Under the pieces are notes generated by a model. It was not told where the DNA came from. It saw only the letters and a program-made list of their open reading frames with translations, and searched no databases. A program made the translations under genes and the position numbers. From positions 62,001 to 126,000 of the forward strand of contig KV918860.1 of the NCBI GenBank assembly GCA_002049455.2: 64,000 nucleotides of DNA. Direction: 5' to 3'. This document shows, in pieces, positions 19,315-30,460 of this stretch. Source of the stretch: Porphyra umbilicalis. Taxonomy: Eukaryota; Rhodophyta; Bangiophyceae; Bangiales; Bangiaceae. The stretch's first letter is position 1. Each line of letters begins with the position of its first letter.

Positions 19315-21158
19315 ATGCGTTCTCTTTCGGCTGTGACTGAGACCAACCTCCCGACCCTGCAGGCACCGGGTTCTACACCTACGGCCGCAACCACGACGAC
19401 CGGCAAAGCATCTGCCTCTGTGACGTCTACGGCATGGATGGTGGCGGCGGGAGGCGGAGCGGCGACTGCTTCGAGTCCTGTACAAGCATTGGGGATGGCC
19501 CCAGCTGGCGGCGGAAACCCGTCCGCGACCCTGTGGCAGCCATGCGCGCAATGGGCGGCCGTTGCGCGGCCGCCACATCGGCGCGCGCTGCTGCGGGTAC
19601 CAGGGTCGCTGCACCGCCTTTGTACGGCGTTGCGGTCGTTGTGGCCGAAACCGCACCGGCTCTACTAAGCAAGACCGTCTCTCGCGTCACGGACGATGGT
19701 ACGGCCCGTGTGTCAGCCGCTACGCCGGTGGTTGCTGCGGTCGGCGGCGCTGCCGCGTCAGCGGGCATCTCGGTCGATGAGGACGATGTCGCGGCTGTTC
19801 CAGTTAGCATCCTCAAGAAAAAGTCGACAAAGCGTTCGGACCTTATCCACTTTCGTAACATGCGCGGTATCTCTTTCCACCCGGCGGCGACGAAGACGCG
19901 GCTCGTCACGCTGCTGACCGACTATCTTGTCAGCGTCGACGTTTTGCATTGTGGCCGTGCTCGTCGACTGTGTAGCTTTCTTCACGGTGAACGCGAGAGG
20001 CACCCTGGACTCCTGCTCTTCCAGATACCTCTTGGGATACCCTCCAAGATAAAGGCGCCCGGCGCGGACGAGCTCGCCTCTCTCGCAGGCCTCTCGCCTG
20101 GCACTCATAATCTGCCCAGCGTTGCCGGCGCTCCCAATGCTGTCCTGTCCACGAAAGAGGATCATCTCGTGAAGTCGCTCTCTGCAGGTAGCGCCACGGC
20201 GGCTGCGGCTATTCGGACCGGCCTGCAGGCGCGCCGCGAACGGGTGTCTATGACGCTGCAGGTCGGTCGTGTGGAGGCGGCCGTCATCGGCGTGAAAGAC
20301 CGCCTCGACGTCGTCTCGCGCAACATTGAGGACATCCGCGACATCACTGCCTCTTCTGCAGAAGAGCCACGTCGAGGGAGCGGATAGCGCCAAACCGACC
20401 GGGAGCTCAAGTATCGGGCAAGGAAGTGTCGTGCGCTGTCGGCAGTAGACTTGGTCTCTCGAGGCGCTGGGGCAGGTGTCACCAAGGTGGGCGCAGCTGA
20501 CAGCCGCGATGTGGCCGGTGCTGAGGACCTGTCGGTCAACACATTCAACATGGTGCCGGAGCTGATTCCAGAGATGCCGCTAGGCGGCAAGCTGCAGGAC
20601 CGGCTTGAGCTGCTCAAGAGCTGGTGCCACACTAAAGCGAGAAGGCCGGGGCTGTATGGCACCATGGCCGTGGCTCGGTCACTCAGCGCTTGGAAGAGCC
20701 GTATGGAGAATTCCAAGAAAGAAGATGCTGTCAACACGGCTGCAACAAAAAAGACTGACAACGCGGTCGTGCGTGCGGAGAACTGCTTCCGGGTGGTGCT
20801 ATGGATGCGGTTGGTGGTACCCTCGGTGTTCCAAGGTCTCCCCGCCCGCGCTGTGACACAAGCTGATGCGGTCGTGCCGCTCCATGGTCTCATGGAGGAC
20901 GTGTATGCGGCCATTGCTGTCCTTGCGGCGGAAATCGATGCCCCGCTGGACAGCCCCCTGCACCAGAGGAGCAAGGTGACGTACACGCACCTCCGACGTG
21001 CTCTACAGGCCAAGGCAAATAAGGACAAGCGACAAGACGAGCCCAAGGTGGCGGTCGCGCAGAACGCCGCCATTCGGCCGTGGATTGAGTTTTGCATCAC
21101 GGCTTGGCCTGGTCGCTACGGCAAAACTGCAGTGACAATCTTACCGGGGGAGAAGTAA
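19315..21158 (+). pseudogene. ~600-aa orphan protein; frame change and in-frame TAG
   Basis: Protein-like reading starts at ATG 19315 (MRSLSAVTETNLPTL) in one frame and by about 19560 continues in another, which itself has an ATG at 19434. It then stays in that frame to TAA 21158, except for one TAG at 20385-20387. The TAG may be a nonsense change, or it may be removed by a 75-nt intron (20371-20445, GTCGAG...CGGCAG), which would preserve the frame. The N-terminal third is Ala/Thr/Ser-rich. The middle has KKKSTKRSDLIHFRNMRG and an amphipathic coiled-coil-like stretch (RVEAAVIGVKDRLDVVS). The C-terminal ~220 residues are a helical domain (LKSWCHTKARRPGLYGTM, LHGLMEDVYAAIAVLAA, IRPWIEFCITAWP). 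No family is recognised. Composition matches the other orphan genes. Confidence 0.5.
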
Positions 21159-22532
21159 AGAACGCGAAAGGTCTCTCTGTCGTCTTCTTCTTTGTGTCGA
21201 TGGGGGAGGGGGGTGCCTGCACCATACCCAGAGTAATGCGTGCACACAAAGGGGGTTGGTTCTATTTCTCTGCCTCCCAGAGGAGCGCCCGCCCGCTCCG
21301 CACACGCCCGTCGTCTCGCTCCACGCACCGCGCACCCCCGCTGCTCACGGTACTCAGCTCCCGTCAGGGCGCCCTTACGGGGGGGGGGCGGCCTCGCCCC
21401 GCCCCCGCCCCTTTGCGGCTCACGCCACCCGGGTGGTGTCCCCCCGCGCCGCCTCGTCGGCAGGTGCCCCCTTCGAATCCGCCCCGCCAGCTCACACGCC
21501 TAGTCTCTTTTGGATTATGGCCATCTCATTGGGTCAGATTTCAAATGGAGAAGTTCTATTGGCTGCAAAGACTGCTGTCGGCCAAAGCCGATCATACAGC
21601 TCTTTCTCTGGCGGAATAGCTGTCGGAACCAATGAACGTGCGACACAAGAACGAGAGACATTCGCGGCCTGAAACCCGCTTCTGATTGTTTTACCTGAAG
21701 GACCAATGAGAGCGCAACAAACGAACAAGGCACTTCTGTTGCACGAAGCGACTGCTGAATGATCTTGATCGTAATCACACGGTCAGTGCTCGTGGGGAGT
21801 GGTTGGCATCACTGTCGTTTTCTGACCAAGACAGTATCGGTTGCATGGGGACTCTTCGCACTGTTCGAACCGGCTCTGAGTGGGGATCACAGCCGTGTTC
21901 TCAGAGGCAGGGAAACATGTGTTCTCTTCAAACGCCCCACGGGTAATTGACAACGTGCACAAGTGGCTCAGAGCACTCTTACTGTCCTCTGCCACCGGAC
22001 AACCTGGCTCATGAGCACCGCCGCTGCACCAGGATGTTGGGCCAACCAGGTATCACGTCCTTGCAGGTGTGTACGAGGAGGGGGTGGTGGGAGGGCGACC
22101 ATGCGGTGGCAGACATGACGAAGGACCCCGAATGCGGCGATCTTGCAACAGGTCGGCGTGCCGGCGAGCAAGACGACTTCGCAAATTGTCACTTCCACCT
22201 CGAGTGGCCGTGACAGCCTCCCAGGCGCGCACAGGATTCGCAGGGCTTGGATACAATTTGTGTAAAGATGCTGCAGCTTTCAAATCCAAAAGAGCCACCT
22301 TAACTAGGCGTGCTCAGCGGCGGCGGTCGCTCCTTCTTGTCATCATCCCCTTCCTGGTAGCGCAACTGTGCTGCCGAGAACAAAAAACGGACGTCGGGAA
22401 GCACCCCTTCGGCCGGCCGCCTCCGTCTGGTTCATCCAAGGCGATGGTGCCTCAATCTGACGCATGACATGCCTCGTTCGGTGTCGGCGCTAGACAAGAC
22501 AACGTCTTGCTATTAATACATATTATGTGCTA
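21159..22532. other. intergenic, no supported gene
   Basis: Contains a GC-rich low-complexity patch (21270-21500, with a run of eight or more G near 21380) and otherwise ordinary sequence with short chance frames. Nothing conserved was seen up to the inverted-repeat element at 22533. Confidence 0.4.
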
Positions 22533-23160
22533 TGGTGCGTGTCCCAAAAATGAGACATGCGCGTTTTCTGAAGGACTGACACATCACTGCACGGGGGCAG
22601 GCGGCGTGGGGTACGAGAAAAATCTCGACTGGCCTCCATGGAAAGAGCCTCTCCCGACGCGTGCTTGGCGGACAACTCCTTAATACCCGCCTGTGGGCCC
22701 TGTTCTGTGGACCACTCAGAGAGCCCCGATCTTGGAGCCAGTCTTTTTCAGGTTCTTGGGGTCAAAGGGTTGAAACGCCAAAGCTCATGTGCTAACTGGA
22801 GCTTCGATGAGGGGTGTCCCAAATCGTGTTTTCCTCACAAGGGGCTACATGGGAGTCTTTTTCACGTTTTTATTGGTAAAGTGGTGCCCTTTTCTTCGTG
22901 CACAAATTGTCAGGACACGCCTGCTCTAGTATCTGTGCATTTGATTGGGCCACGTGATCGTCACCTGTCGAAGCTGCAATGAATGACACTTTCCCCCATG
23001 ACACGTCAGGATGTGCCACCTCTGCTAACACTGTCAGGGGCTGTCCTGGAAGCACAGAGGGACCGAGTGGGTCACATTACATTATCGGACCGTTGCAGAA
23101 GGCCAGTGGGCCGAGAAAAAACGAAAAAACCGCCATGTCTCATTTTTGGGACACGCACCA
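22533..23160. mobile_element. 628-bp MITE with perfect 27-bp TIRs and TA duplication
   Basis: The left end at 22533-22559 (starts TGGTGCGTGTCCCAAAAA) and the right end at 23134-23160 are exact reverse complements over 27 bp, with weaker similarity inward. TA dinucleotides flank both sides (22531-22532 and 23161-23162), the target site of Tc1/mariner-type transposases. Inside are only chance frames, the longest ~114 codons at 22638-22982, so it is non-autonomous. The perfect TIRs suggest fairly recent activity. The decayed transposase at 10985-12148 is one possible source type, but its own ends are unknown. Confidence 0.85.
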
Positions 23161-23374
23161 TAATAGCATCCTGGTTGGCTACAAGAGATGTTTTGGCACT
23201 TCGACGTAAATCCCATAATTTACGTCAGTGTTTCGTGGCGAATATATCTAGTTGTGGTTAGTGTGCACTTTGTTGTAGAGAAATGAAACTACCATCTGTT
23301 GATTTTCTCGGGCCCGACCGGGCCATGATCTTGCCAAGAAATGTTGGTTGGCCCAGTTGACGGACCGTCGTCCA
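23161..23374. other. spacer between two repeat elements
   Basis: No gene or repeat recognised; AT-richer sequence between the MITE and the next inverted repeat. Confidence 0.4.
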
Positions 23375-24785
23375 GCGCAGTGCACCTCGTTGCAGGATTC
23401 ACCACGAGCCCGGTTCTGGCTCAAATTGCTCGTAAACGCTCGTTGAAAACGGGCTCCTGCTCGCACGCTGGGAGTGTTTGCTAGTATCCCGTCCAAAAAA
23501 CTCGTTGTGGCGTGCTGGCGACGAGATTAGGGCGTGATTAAGAGCTCTATGAAGTCCGCTCAAGTTCTTACAAGTGCGACTTGATACACTAAACGGGTGC
23601 GGTGCTCAGTACCGGATCTGTGCCGAGTAGGGCAAGAAATACGTAGAAGGACACCATTGTGCAGCCCACGAGCAGAGGAAGGTTGCGCCCACTCCGGGGC
23701 GGACGATCGGGGCCATCGGGGAGGTCAACCAGCGGAAGGGCCGGTGGAGCACGTGGCGGGGCGAGGCAGTGCCAGCGGGGGGGGGGGGGGGGGGGGGGGG
23801 TTGGTGGAGGTGGCGGGGCTGCGGCCGCCACGCAGGCGGCTCGGTCGCCGCAGCGGCGGTGGTCATCGCAGCGGGATGGGCGGTGGGGCAGGTGGCGGGG
23901 CGGGGCAGAGCCAGCGGGGGGGGCATGGCGGGGGTGGCGGGGGCGCGGCCGCCACGCGGGGCGGGGCCATGGCGGAGGTGGCGGGGGTGCGGCCGTCACG
24001 CGGGCGGCTCGGTCGCCGCAGCAACGGCGGCTGTCGCAGCGGGAGGTAACCGCCGCTGCCGTAGCCGCCACTGGCGCAAGCACAGGCCGGCGGCGGGGAA
24101 GCACGGAAACAAAGGTGGAGTATGGCAACAGCATTGGGCAACCGGCACAGAGTCGGCAGAGCGACGCGGATATCGTGCCGCAAGCCCCGCAACCCCCCCG
24201 AGGTGGGGGGCGTCGGAACCCGCTTTCTCCGCACGGGATGCACAGTTCTTTGGCAATTGTCACAGAACTTGGTGGGAAGTGAGTTCACAATACCGAGACC
24301 ATTCCCGTTCGCCGTTCACGGAGGGACAGTTGCCGCTCCGGTGGCTGGCAATAAATACCGTCAAGTCGCATAGAAGGGGGAGCTAAGTGTGAGAACCCGG
24401 TACTCGTGCAGCACCTCGACACCCGTGCTCGACTTAGTACACGCGCCTCGACAAGGGTGTCCTAATGCAAGCGTGCAGAAATCGCAGAAACACCTCGTTG
24501 AGAGAACGGGAGAGCTCGCACGCGCTTGTTGAGCATCTGCGTACGTTTGCATACGGGCATTCACACTATGGCCCTGTACACCATAGGAGGCGCTCCCAGA
24601 GACGCTTCTGATGCATCCAAAAAGTCGGTGTAAAATGCTCGACTGCAAAAGTATGCAAGTGAAAACATGGTTTGCACGAGAAAAACGCTCCACAGAGGCG
24701 TTTACGAGGGGTCGTGCAAGTTCTGAACGAGCAATTTGAGCCAGAACTGGGCTTGTGGTGGATCCAGCAACGAGGTGCACTGCGC
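23375..24785. mobile_element. 1.4-kb segment bounded by ~59-bp imperfect inverted repeats
   Basis: 23375-23433 (gcgcagtgcacctcgttgc and on) matches the reverse complement of 24727-24785 over about 59 bp with few differences; a CTCGTAAACGC block just inside is also shared. Enclosed are a 24-base poly-G run, GC-rich direct repeats (two copies of a cggctcggtcgccgcag unit about 165 bp apart) and no clear gene. No target duplication was found, so this may be a foldback element or two oppositely oriented copies of a repeat. Confidence 0.5.
23777..23800 (+). repeat. poly-G run, 24 bases
   Basis: Uninterrupted run of 24 G followed by ttggtggaggtggcgg, inside a GC-rich patch. It is the longest homopolymer noticed in the window and a likely site of length error or polymorphism. 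Confidence 0.9.
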
Positions 24786-26529
24786 AGGTGTCACACTCGC
24801 AGGTTTCTATGGGTCCGGGCGTCAGAAACGTGGGATTCTAGGGCTTTGGGCCAGGATTGTGGGATCGGTGGGATCGGAGGGCCCGAACTGGGATTCCAGC
24901 TCGGGTCTTAGGGGACCGTCGCCTGTGTCGGGAAGGACAAAGAAGGGCAACACTGCCCAGATGGGTCGCCAGAACCTGTATTTATCAACTATTTTGATTG
25001 CCAGGAGCGCGCCCTTTTCTTCTCAAGACGACGCCCCGTGATGCCTCGCGCCGCTTTCTGGGCGGGCGTCACATCGTTCGCGAGCCCTTGGGTTGGCGCG
25101 TACAATGGTGGGCGACACTGCTACCAACCAGTTTTTATAGCTTTTCTGAAATGTTTTTACAAACGTTCGAGGGCCTCTCAGTGTCAATGCGACAGCGATC
25201 TCATGGGCAAACACTGTGGATTTCCCACACAACCCCGATTTGTCACGAACTGGTACAGTTGTCACGAACTGGGGGGGGACGGATAATACCGTGGTTCTCA
25301 GGGCCCTCAAGCAGGGTTGAGAGGGGATAATTATAGTCGGATTAATACACCTGAAGTTTTCACTGTATTAATGCAAACCAGGGATCGGCAGACTATAATT
25401 ATGCAACGTGTGCACCACGTGTTGGTAGTTGCTTCCCATTTAATCATGTGAATTTGACGTTAAGTACTCTAATTGAAAATCGGCGCTGGGGGAGGGGGGG
25501 GGCGGGGGCGTCGGGGGTGGGAGTGGTCCAGGTGTGGCTGGATGGGTGGCCTGGACGTGGGGGGGGGTGGGCCCCTGTTGTGCCCCCCGCTCGTATGTGA
25601 AAGGGGGGGGTAGGCGGTGGGCGACGGCCGCGCATGAGCACTGTGCACCTGTGAGGGGGGCTCGGGCAGGCGGTGGGCAGTGAGGCGTGCGGGGCAGGCA
25701 CGGGCTCCCGGCGGAAGCTGTGCCCGCAGGCACCCCCAGTGCTTCAGCCACAACGCGCTCTGGCGACACAGCCAGTGCCGCCGCCCCCCGCGAAATGGCT
25801 GCCTGGCATTGTCCGCAGCGCCGCCCGTCTCAGCGAAACGGCTGCCAGGCATAGCCTGCAGCTCCGCCCCCCCCCGAAAAACGGCTGCCTGGCATTGCCC
25901 GCAGCGCCACCGTAAGCTCGCGTCATTGCCGGTGACAAGGTATGTAGATCGCCAGGCGAAACGGTCGGAATAAATTTTGATATATATTGGAACGTGGAAC
26001 GCATAAGTCTTCCACAAATGCTTACTAAAGCTATACTGTCAGCCCTTCTATAATTATACTGAAATGAAACCCTCAGCGGATGAGTACACCGTAAACTTGC
26101 AACCCGGCCCTCAAGAGCCCCGGACACATCTGGGAAACGGCACAATGTCGATGTGACATCATGTGCTGTATGCACCATCGTTCTCGATTGGTCCACCCAT
26201 CGTTCCGGATTGGTCCATCAGGGGCCTCAGATCGGTAGGGGCGAGGGGTGCGCAAGATACACATGCATGAGAACGAGAAACGCGGTTTTTATTCATGGTC
26301 GTTTCTGGGTATATCGACTGCGCTATGAAGCGTGGTATAGGTGGCTAAGCGCACAAACAACAGCATCATGTTCACTTTTACCTCTCAACATGACAGAAAC
26401 AAACAACCTATGCCCAACCTTCCCTGGCCCACGACCTGCTTCCAAGCCTCTGAAGTCAGTCAGTAAAGCCCCCAGATCCATCAGCTAACATGCAAAGCAG
26501 AAGAGAAAAGCAACACCGCTAGAAGCCTG
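24786..26529. other. intergenic, repeats only
   Basis: No gene seen. It holds an AT-rich palindrome (25327-25402), a C/G-rich patch at 25480-25620 with long G runs, and about two and a half copies of a ~60-bp unit (aaacggctgcctggcatt, variable core, cgcagcgccgcc) at roughly 25790-25915. Other sequence is unremarkable and AT-richer. Confidence 0.4.
25327..25402. repeat. 76-bp palindromic foldback sequence
   Basis: Outer arms ATAATTATAGTC (25327-25338) and GACTATAATTAT (25391-25402) are perfectly complementary. An inner pair TTAATACA/TGTATTAA also pairs. It would form a stem-loop and may be a very short foldback element or a footprint. Confidence 0.7.
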
Positions 26530-27240
26530 CAATGGCACGGGGCCGCAGCAAACGGCTGGGGTGGCGGCCGGGACGCGGGAGCGGCAGCCAGTAGTGGCCG
26601 GCAGCGGGGTCGATGGCCAGCGACAGGAGCGGAGGACGGTGGTGGAGACGGTGGCCAGCAGCGGGGGCGGCGGCAGGCGGCAGGGGCGGCGGACAACAGC
26701 AGGGGCGGCGGGCGACAGCGGGGGCGATGGGCGGCAGCGGGGGCGACGTCCGGCGGCGGTGTCGACGGCCGGCCGCGCGAGCGGCGGGCGGCAGCAGAAG
26801 CGGGAGCCGGCAGCGGCGGCGGCGGCGGGCTGCGTGGGCGGCGGGCGGTAGCAGAAGTGGGAGCCGGCCGCAACGGCGGCAGCGGGCGGTAGGAGGAACG
26901 GGCGGCAGTGGGGGCGGCGGGAAGTGAATGGAGCGGGTGGCCGGTGGTGGGGGCGGCGGGCGGCAGCCGGGTCGGCGGGCGGCACAGGGGGCGGCAGAGA
27001 GCGGAAGGAGCGGCGGAGGGCAGCGGGGGCGGCGGCCAGCAGCGGGGGCAGCGGCCGGCAGCGGGGGCGGCGGCCAGCAGCGGGGGCAGCGGCCGGCAGC
27101 GGGGGCGGCGGCTAGCAGCGGGGGCAGCGGCCAGCAGCGGGGGCGGCGCAGAGCGGCAGGAGCCGCGGGCGGCGGCGGGGGCGGCGGCCGGCACCAGGGC
27201 CCCTAGGGGCGGCGGTGGGCAGCGTGGGTGGCGGCACGGG
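26530..27240. repeat. GC-rich minisatellite
   Basis: Degenerate tandem array built on a ~17-18 bp unit such as cagcgggggcggcggcc; the cleanest copies are at 27020-27160. It leaves long open frames on both strands, but their Ala/Arg/Pro or Gly/Arg/Ser content simply repeats the unit, so I do not call a gene. Confidence 0.7.
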
Positions 27241-27788
27241 GGCTGCTGGGTAGAGGTATGCAGTCATTCGCAGAGAAAAATTACGTCTTTCCTTTCTCTT
27301 CGGATGGGCGTCAGGCCGTCAGACGGGCCTCCAGGGCGTTTCCCCGTCCATTGACAGCAACGAATTTGGCCTGACAGTGGCTTGATACGCGGACGTTCAA
27401 CCAATCACCGCCCAGATTGACTCGCCGATCACGGGTAATCTGCGCTGCGACAGCTCGTCGACGTCGCCATCCGCCTTCCGCGTCCCGCCCCGCCCCCACT
27501 GACTCGGTATACACGGCCGACAGAGGGAACCTGTGCCTCGTTGGTGCTCCCTCTGACCTCCAAGGGCACCGCGACAACAAATGGGACGCCCCTACTATAG
27601 AGGGAGATCGTGTTTCTCGTTCCCCCCATCGTTGCGAAGGTGGCAGCGCTCCACAGACAACGAATGTAAACGGCCCGGGTCGCCTGCTTTGACCCCACAG
27701 TCCCCGACCTATCCCACCCCGAATCTTCACAACACGTGCCACCTCGAGCCCTTCGCACAGCCACCACCACCACCACGTGCCACGTGCG
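27241..27788. other. 3' flank of the hAT transposase
   Basis: No gene. It should contain one end of the hAT element. A CAGGGCGTTT sequence at about 27331 has the look of hAT terminal repeats, but no matching inverted copy was identified beyond 30150, so no boundary is claimed. Confidence 0.3.
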
Positions 27789-30149
27789 TTACATGTCAAA
27801 GAAGCTCTCGACGATAGCATCGAGGTCCCCCAGCTCGATGGGCGACTCGTCGTCGCAGTCATCGACGACTTCATCGGGCCAGCCCGCTGCAGCATCCTGC
27901 GCCAGGGCGTGGGCGACAGCGGCGGCCACGGCAATCGGCTGGCCGCCTGGCGCCACAGGACCGTCCAGGGCTGCCAAAGCGGCCGCCACAGCATCCTCCA
28001 CGTCCTCAACGCCCTCCTCGACGCCGCCGTCGGGCAGCGCAACATCGCCAACAGCGCCCTCGCCTCCATTCTCGGCGGGGGATCGGGGGGGGGGGCTGGA
28101 GCGCCCGGCGCGCCCGGTGAGCCCTCCATGCCCCCCCCGCCTCGAGGGGGGGGGGGCATCAGCAGCCACGTCCGGAGCGCCGTGCACGACGAGCCCACCA
28201 TGCGCCCCGCCAAAATCCGCCACGTCGCCGCCGTCAACCAGCCGTAGAAAGAGCTGCTCAACTGATGACCGCACGTACTCGCCGATGATATCGCAACGGC
28301 GGAGCTGCTTCTGGTTGACAATTATCTTCCATTGTTTGTCCACCTTGTCGTCGAGCGTGCGGTTCCGCTTCTGCGACAAGATAACCGAGAGGGCCTTGAA
28401 AGTCCTCTCAGAGGCCGCCGAGGAGGTTGGCAGGGAGAACAGCCGGTTGGCCAGGAAGTGCAGCGTCGGCCACTGGGTACCATACAGTTCCCACCACGTT
28501 GCGGGGTGCATCGTCCGGCCGCTCAAGGCGGCGGTGCGCACATTCGTGTGTCGCAAGAAGCTGCCGAGCTCCCGAAGGATGGTCTGCTCGAGCGCGTCAT
28601 CGCCGTCGCACAGGCTGTGCACGGCCCGCCCGCGAGTGACTGGCAGGTGCTCGCCCCCCCAGAGGTCGACGCCGACCTGCTGACGACACGGGGCGTAGAA
28701 AGGGTCGAGGTAAAAGGCCAAAACCATCAAGGGGTGAGAGTACGGGGAAAAACGGGCCATCAAACATTTGGACAGAAATGAACGCGCAGCACCAAGCGCA
28801 CCGAAAAGATTACCGCGCAAGACAATACAAAAAGCGGCAAATAAACCGAGGACAGAGGAGAGCGGGCAGGCGTCTGCCTCGAGTGAGGCCGACAAGCGAA
28901 AAAGCAGCTGAAGGCACGGCAACAAGTCATTGGCGGTTGCCTCAATGGCACCGTCGTTGATGGCCTCAGCAACAGTTGGAGGCACAGCGAAGGCAAGGGA
29001 AGGAGGGCGGTGGGAGTTGAAAAGCAGTACCCGACGAAGACCAGGAAGGTTGTCGATGAACGCGCGTAGCGTCAGGCTCTGCCCCACCCAGCGGGTGGGG
29101 CTAAAGGTCCTCAGCTCGTTGACCTTGTTGCCCGCCGCTTTTTACGTGGCACGGTCGTTGGTCATATCCGCGCGCGCTCGCGTACAGCGTCGGAAAAAAA
29201 TAGTTGCAGCAATGATGAGCTTGAGCATCCGTGCAAAGGGCGGGCGTGCACACAGCTCCTTGCCGACGAGGTTGACGGCGTGGGCAAAGCAGCCATAGGA
29301 TGCCAGCACGAGGCCGGCCGCCTCGGCCATTTTCCGCATTGAGACCATCACAGACGCGTTGTCCGTGCACAGCGCCCACAGCCTGCGACTGCCGAGTTCA
29401 AGCAGCCGCCTGCTCGTCGCCGTTATCGGCCATTTCTGCATAGTGTCGGTCACTGGGAGCAGGATGGACACAGGCAAAGAGGCACGGAAAGCGAGCAGTA
29501 GGTTGGGGGCCGACGAGACGGTGGCACCCATGCGAAAAGACGCCATCAGGAATGGTTTTGGGAGACACCCAACCACATTGTACGTGGACTTCCCGTTCAC
29601 GTCCCCCGCCCCGTCGACGGTCACAGCCGCCGTGTCCGCGCCCCTGACAGCTGCGTCCACATGCGCCATCACTTCCCCACTTGCCGTGTCCAAGCGCGCG
29701 CCACCCACTGTACGGGGGTCACCCGGCCCACCAGAGCGACCACTAGAGACAAGTAAAAAGAATGACTTCCACTCGGGCGAGTGGAACACAGAAAAGGGTA
29801 ACCCTCCTCCAAAAATAAGCATGGCACACCGCTGCTCCCAGTCATCCAATACATGAGGAGCCAGGGGCGGCAAGATCTCTGCACCCGCGGAGCAACTCTC
29901 ATCCGCCGCACCGGCACATGCCGGGATACCCAGCACAGCGGCTCGTACATTCGGATAGAGTGCCCGCACAGCGACACACTCCAGGAGATGCTCCTTCGCT
30001 CGCGTCGCGTTGTCAGACATGTCTTTGTCCTTTGTACAAAGCGGGGCGCAGCATGACAAAACCCGCTTGCCATCCACGATCGTTACCTCGATAAATCTCC
30101 ACATGGGTGCAGGAGGCTTCTTCCTCTTGCGAATGAGAGGTGGGACCAT
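27789..30149 (-). pseudogene. hAT-family transposase, full length with one in-frame TAA
   Basis: Minus-strand frame from ATG 30149 to stop 27789, about 787 codons. The N-terminal BED-like finger region has CCAPLC followed by HLLEC. A DUF659-type core has VTVDGAGDVNGKSTYNVVG (first Asp) and LCTDNASVM (second Asp), with GCFAHAVNLV nearby. The C-terminal hAT dimerisation motif is clear: HPATWWELYG, LANRLFSLPTSSAASERTF, then the QKRNRTLDDKV segment. An acidic low-complexity tail follows. A TAA at 29142-29144 interrupts an otherwise continuous frame. It is either a nonsense change or lies in a 45-nt GT-AG intron (29101-29145) whose removal keeps frame and leaves PTRW intact. The element therefore looks young or still partly constrained. 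TIRs and the 8-bp duplication were not located. Confidence 0.85.
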
Positions 30150-30460
30150 GGTGGCAGAGTGCGTGGGGGTGGTAGCGATGGGTGTGTGTAGCACAACGGG
30201 CCAGACACAAAGCACACCGGTGAGGACGACCGAGAGGGGGAGCAGTGTGGCGGATGCGACAACGACGGACGCCGGTCAGCGACCACGGCGATCAAGCCCG
30301 GGGTCATGCTCCACTCAGAGCGAGACACGTTTGTAAGTCGGCGTAAGAATTTCACGTAACGTGAAAGACTCGCAGGAAAGCGTCAGTGAGAGGGTCTTGA
30401 AATTTCATGCGAAATGACACGACGTGGCGTCAGATTGTACATCACTACTGCTGGGCTGGG
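30150..30460. other. spacer between hAT transposase and Copia element
   Basis: 5' flank of the hAT gene and probably its promoter and terminal end, up to the target duplication of the Copia insertion (CTGGG, 30456-30460). It has a short palindrome-like patch (tttcacgtaacgtgaaa at ~30351). Nothing else seen. Confidence 0.4.

Noticed and set aside
22638-22982. 114-codon frame inside the first MITE
   Set aside because: MITE interior with no similarity to any transposase; probably chance.
26481-27194. 237-codon minus-strand Pro/Ala/Arg-rich frame
   Set aside because: Pure translation of a minisatellite unit.
27311-28683. Additional frames on both strands over the hAT 3' part
   Set aside because: Shadows of the hAT frame, which alone carries the dimerisation motif.
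27331-30400. hAT terminal repeats (CAGGGCGTTT)
   Set aside because: No inverted partner or 8-bp duplication was found, so no element boundary is claimed.
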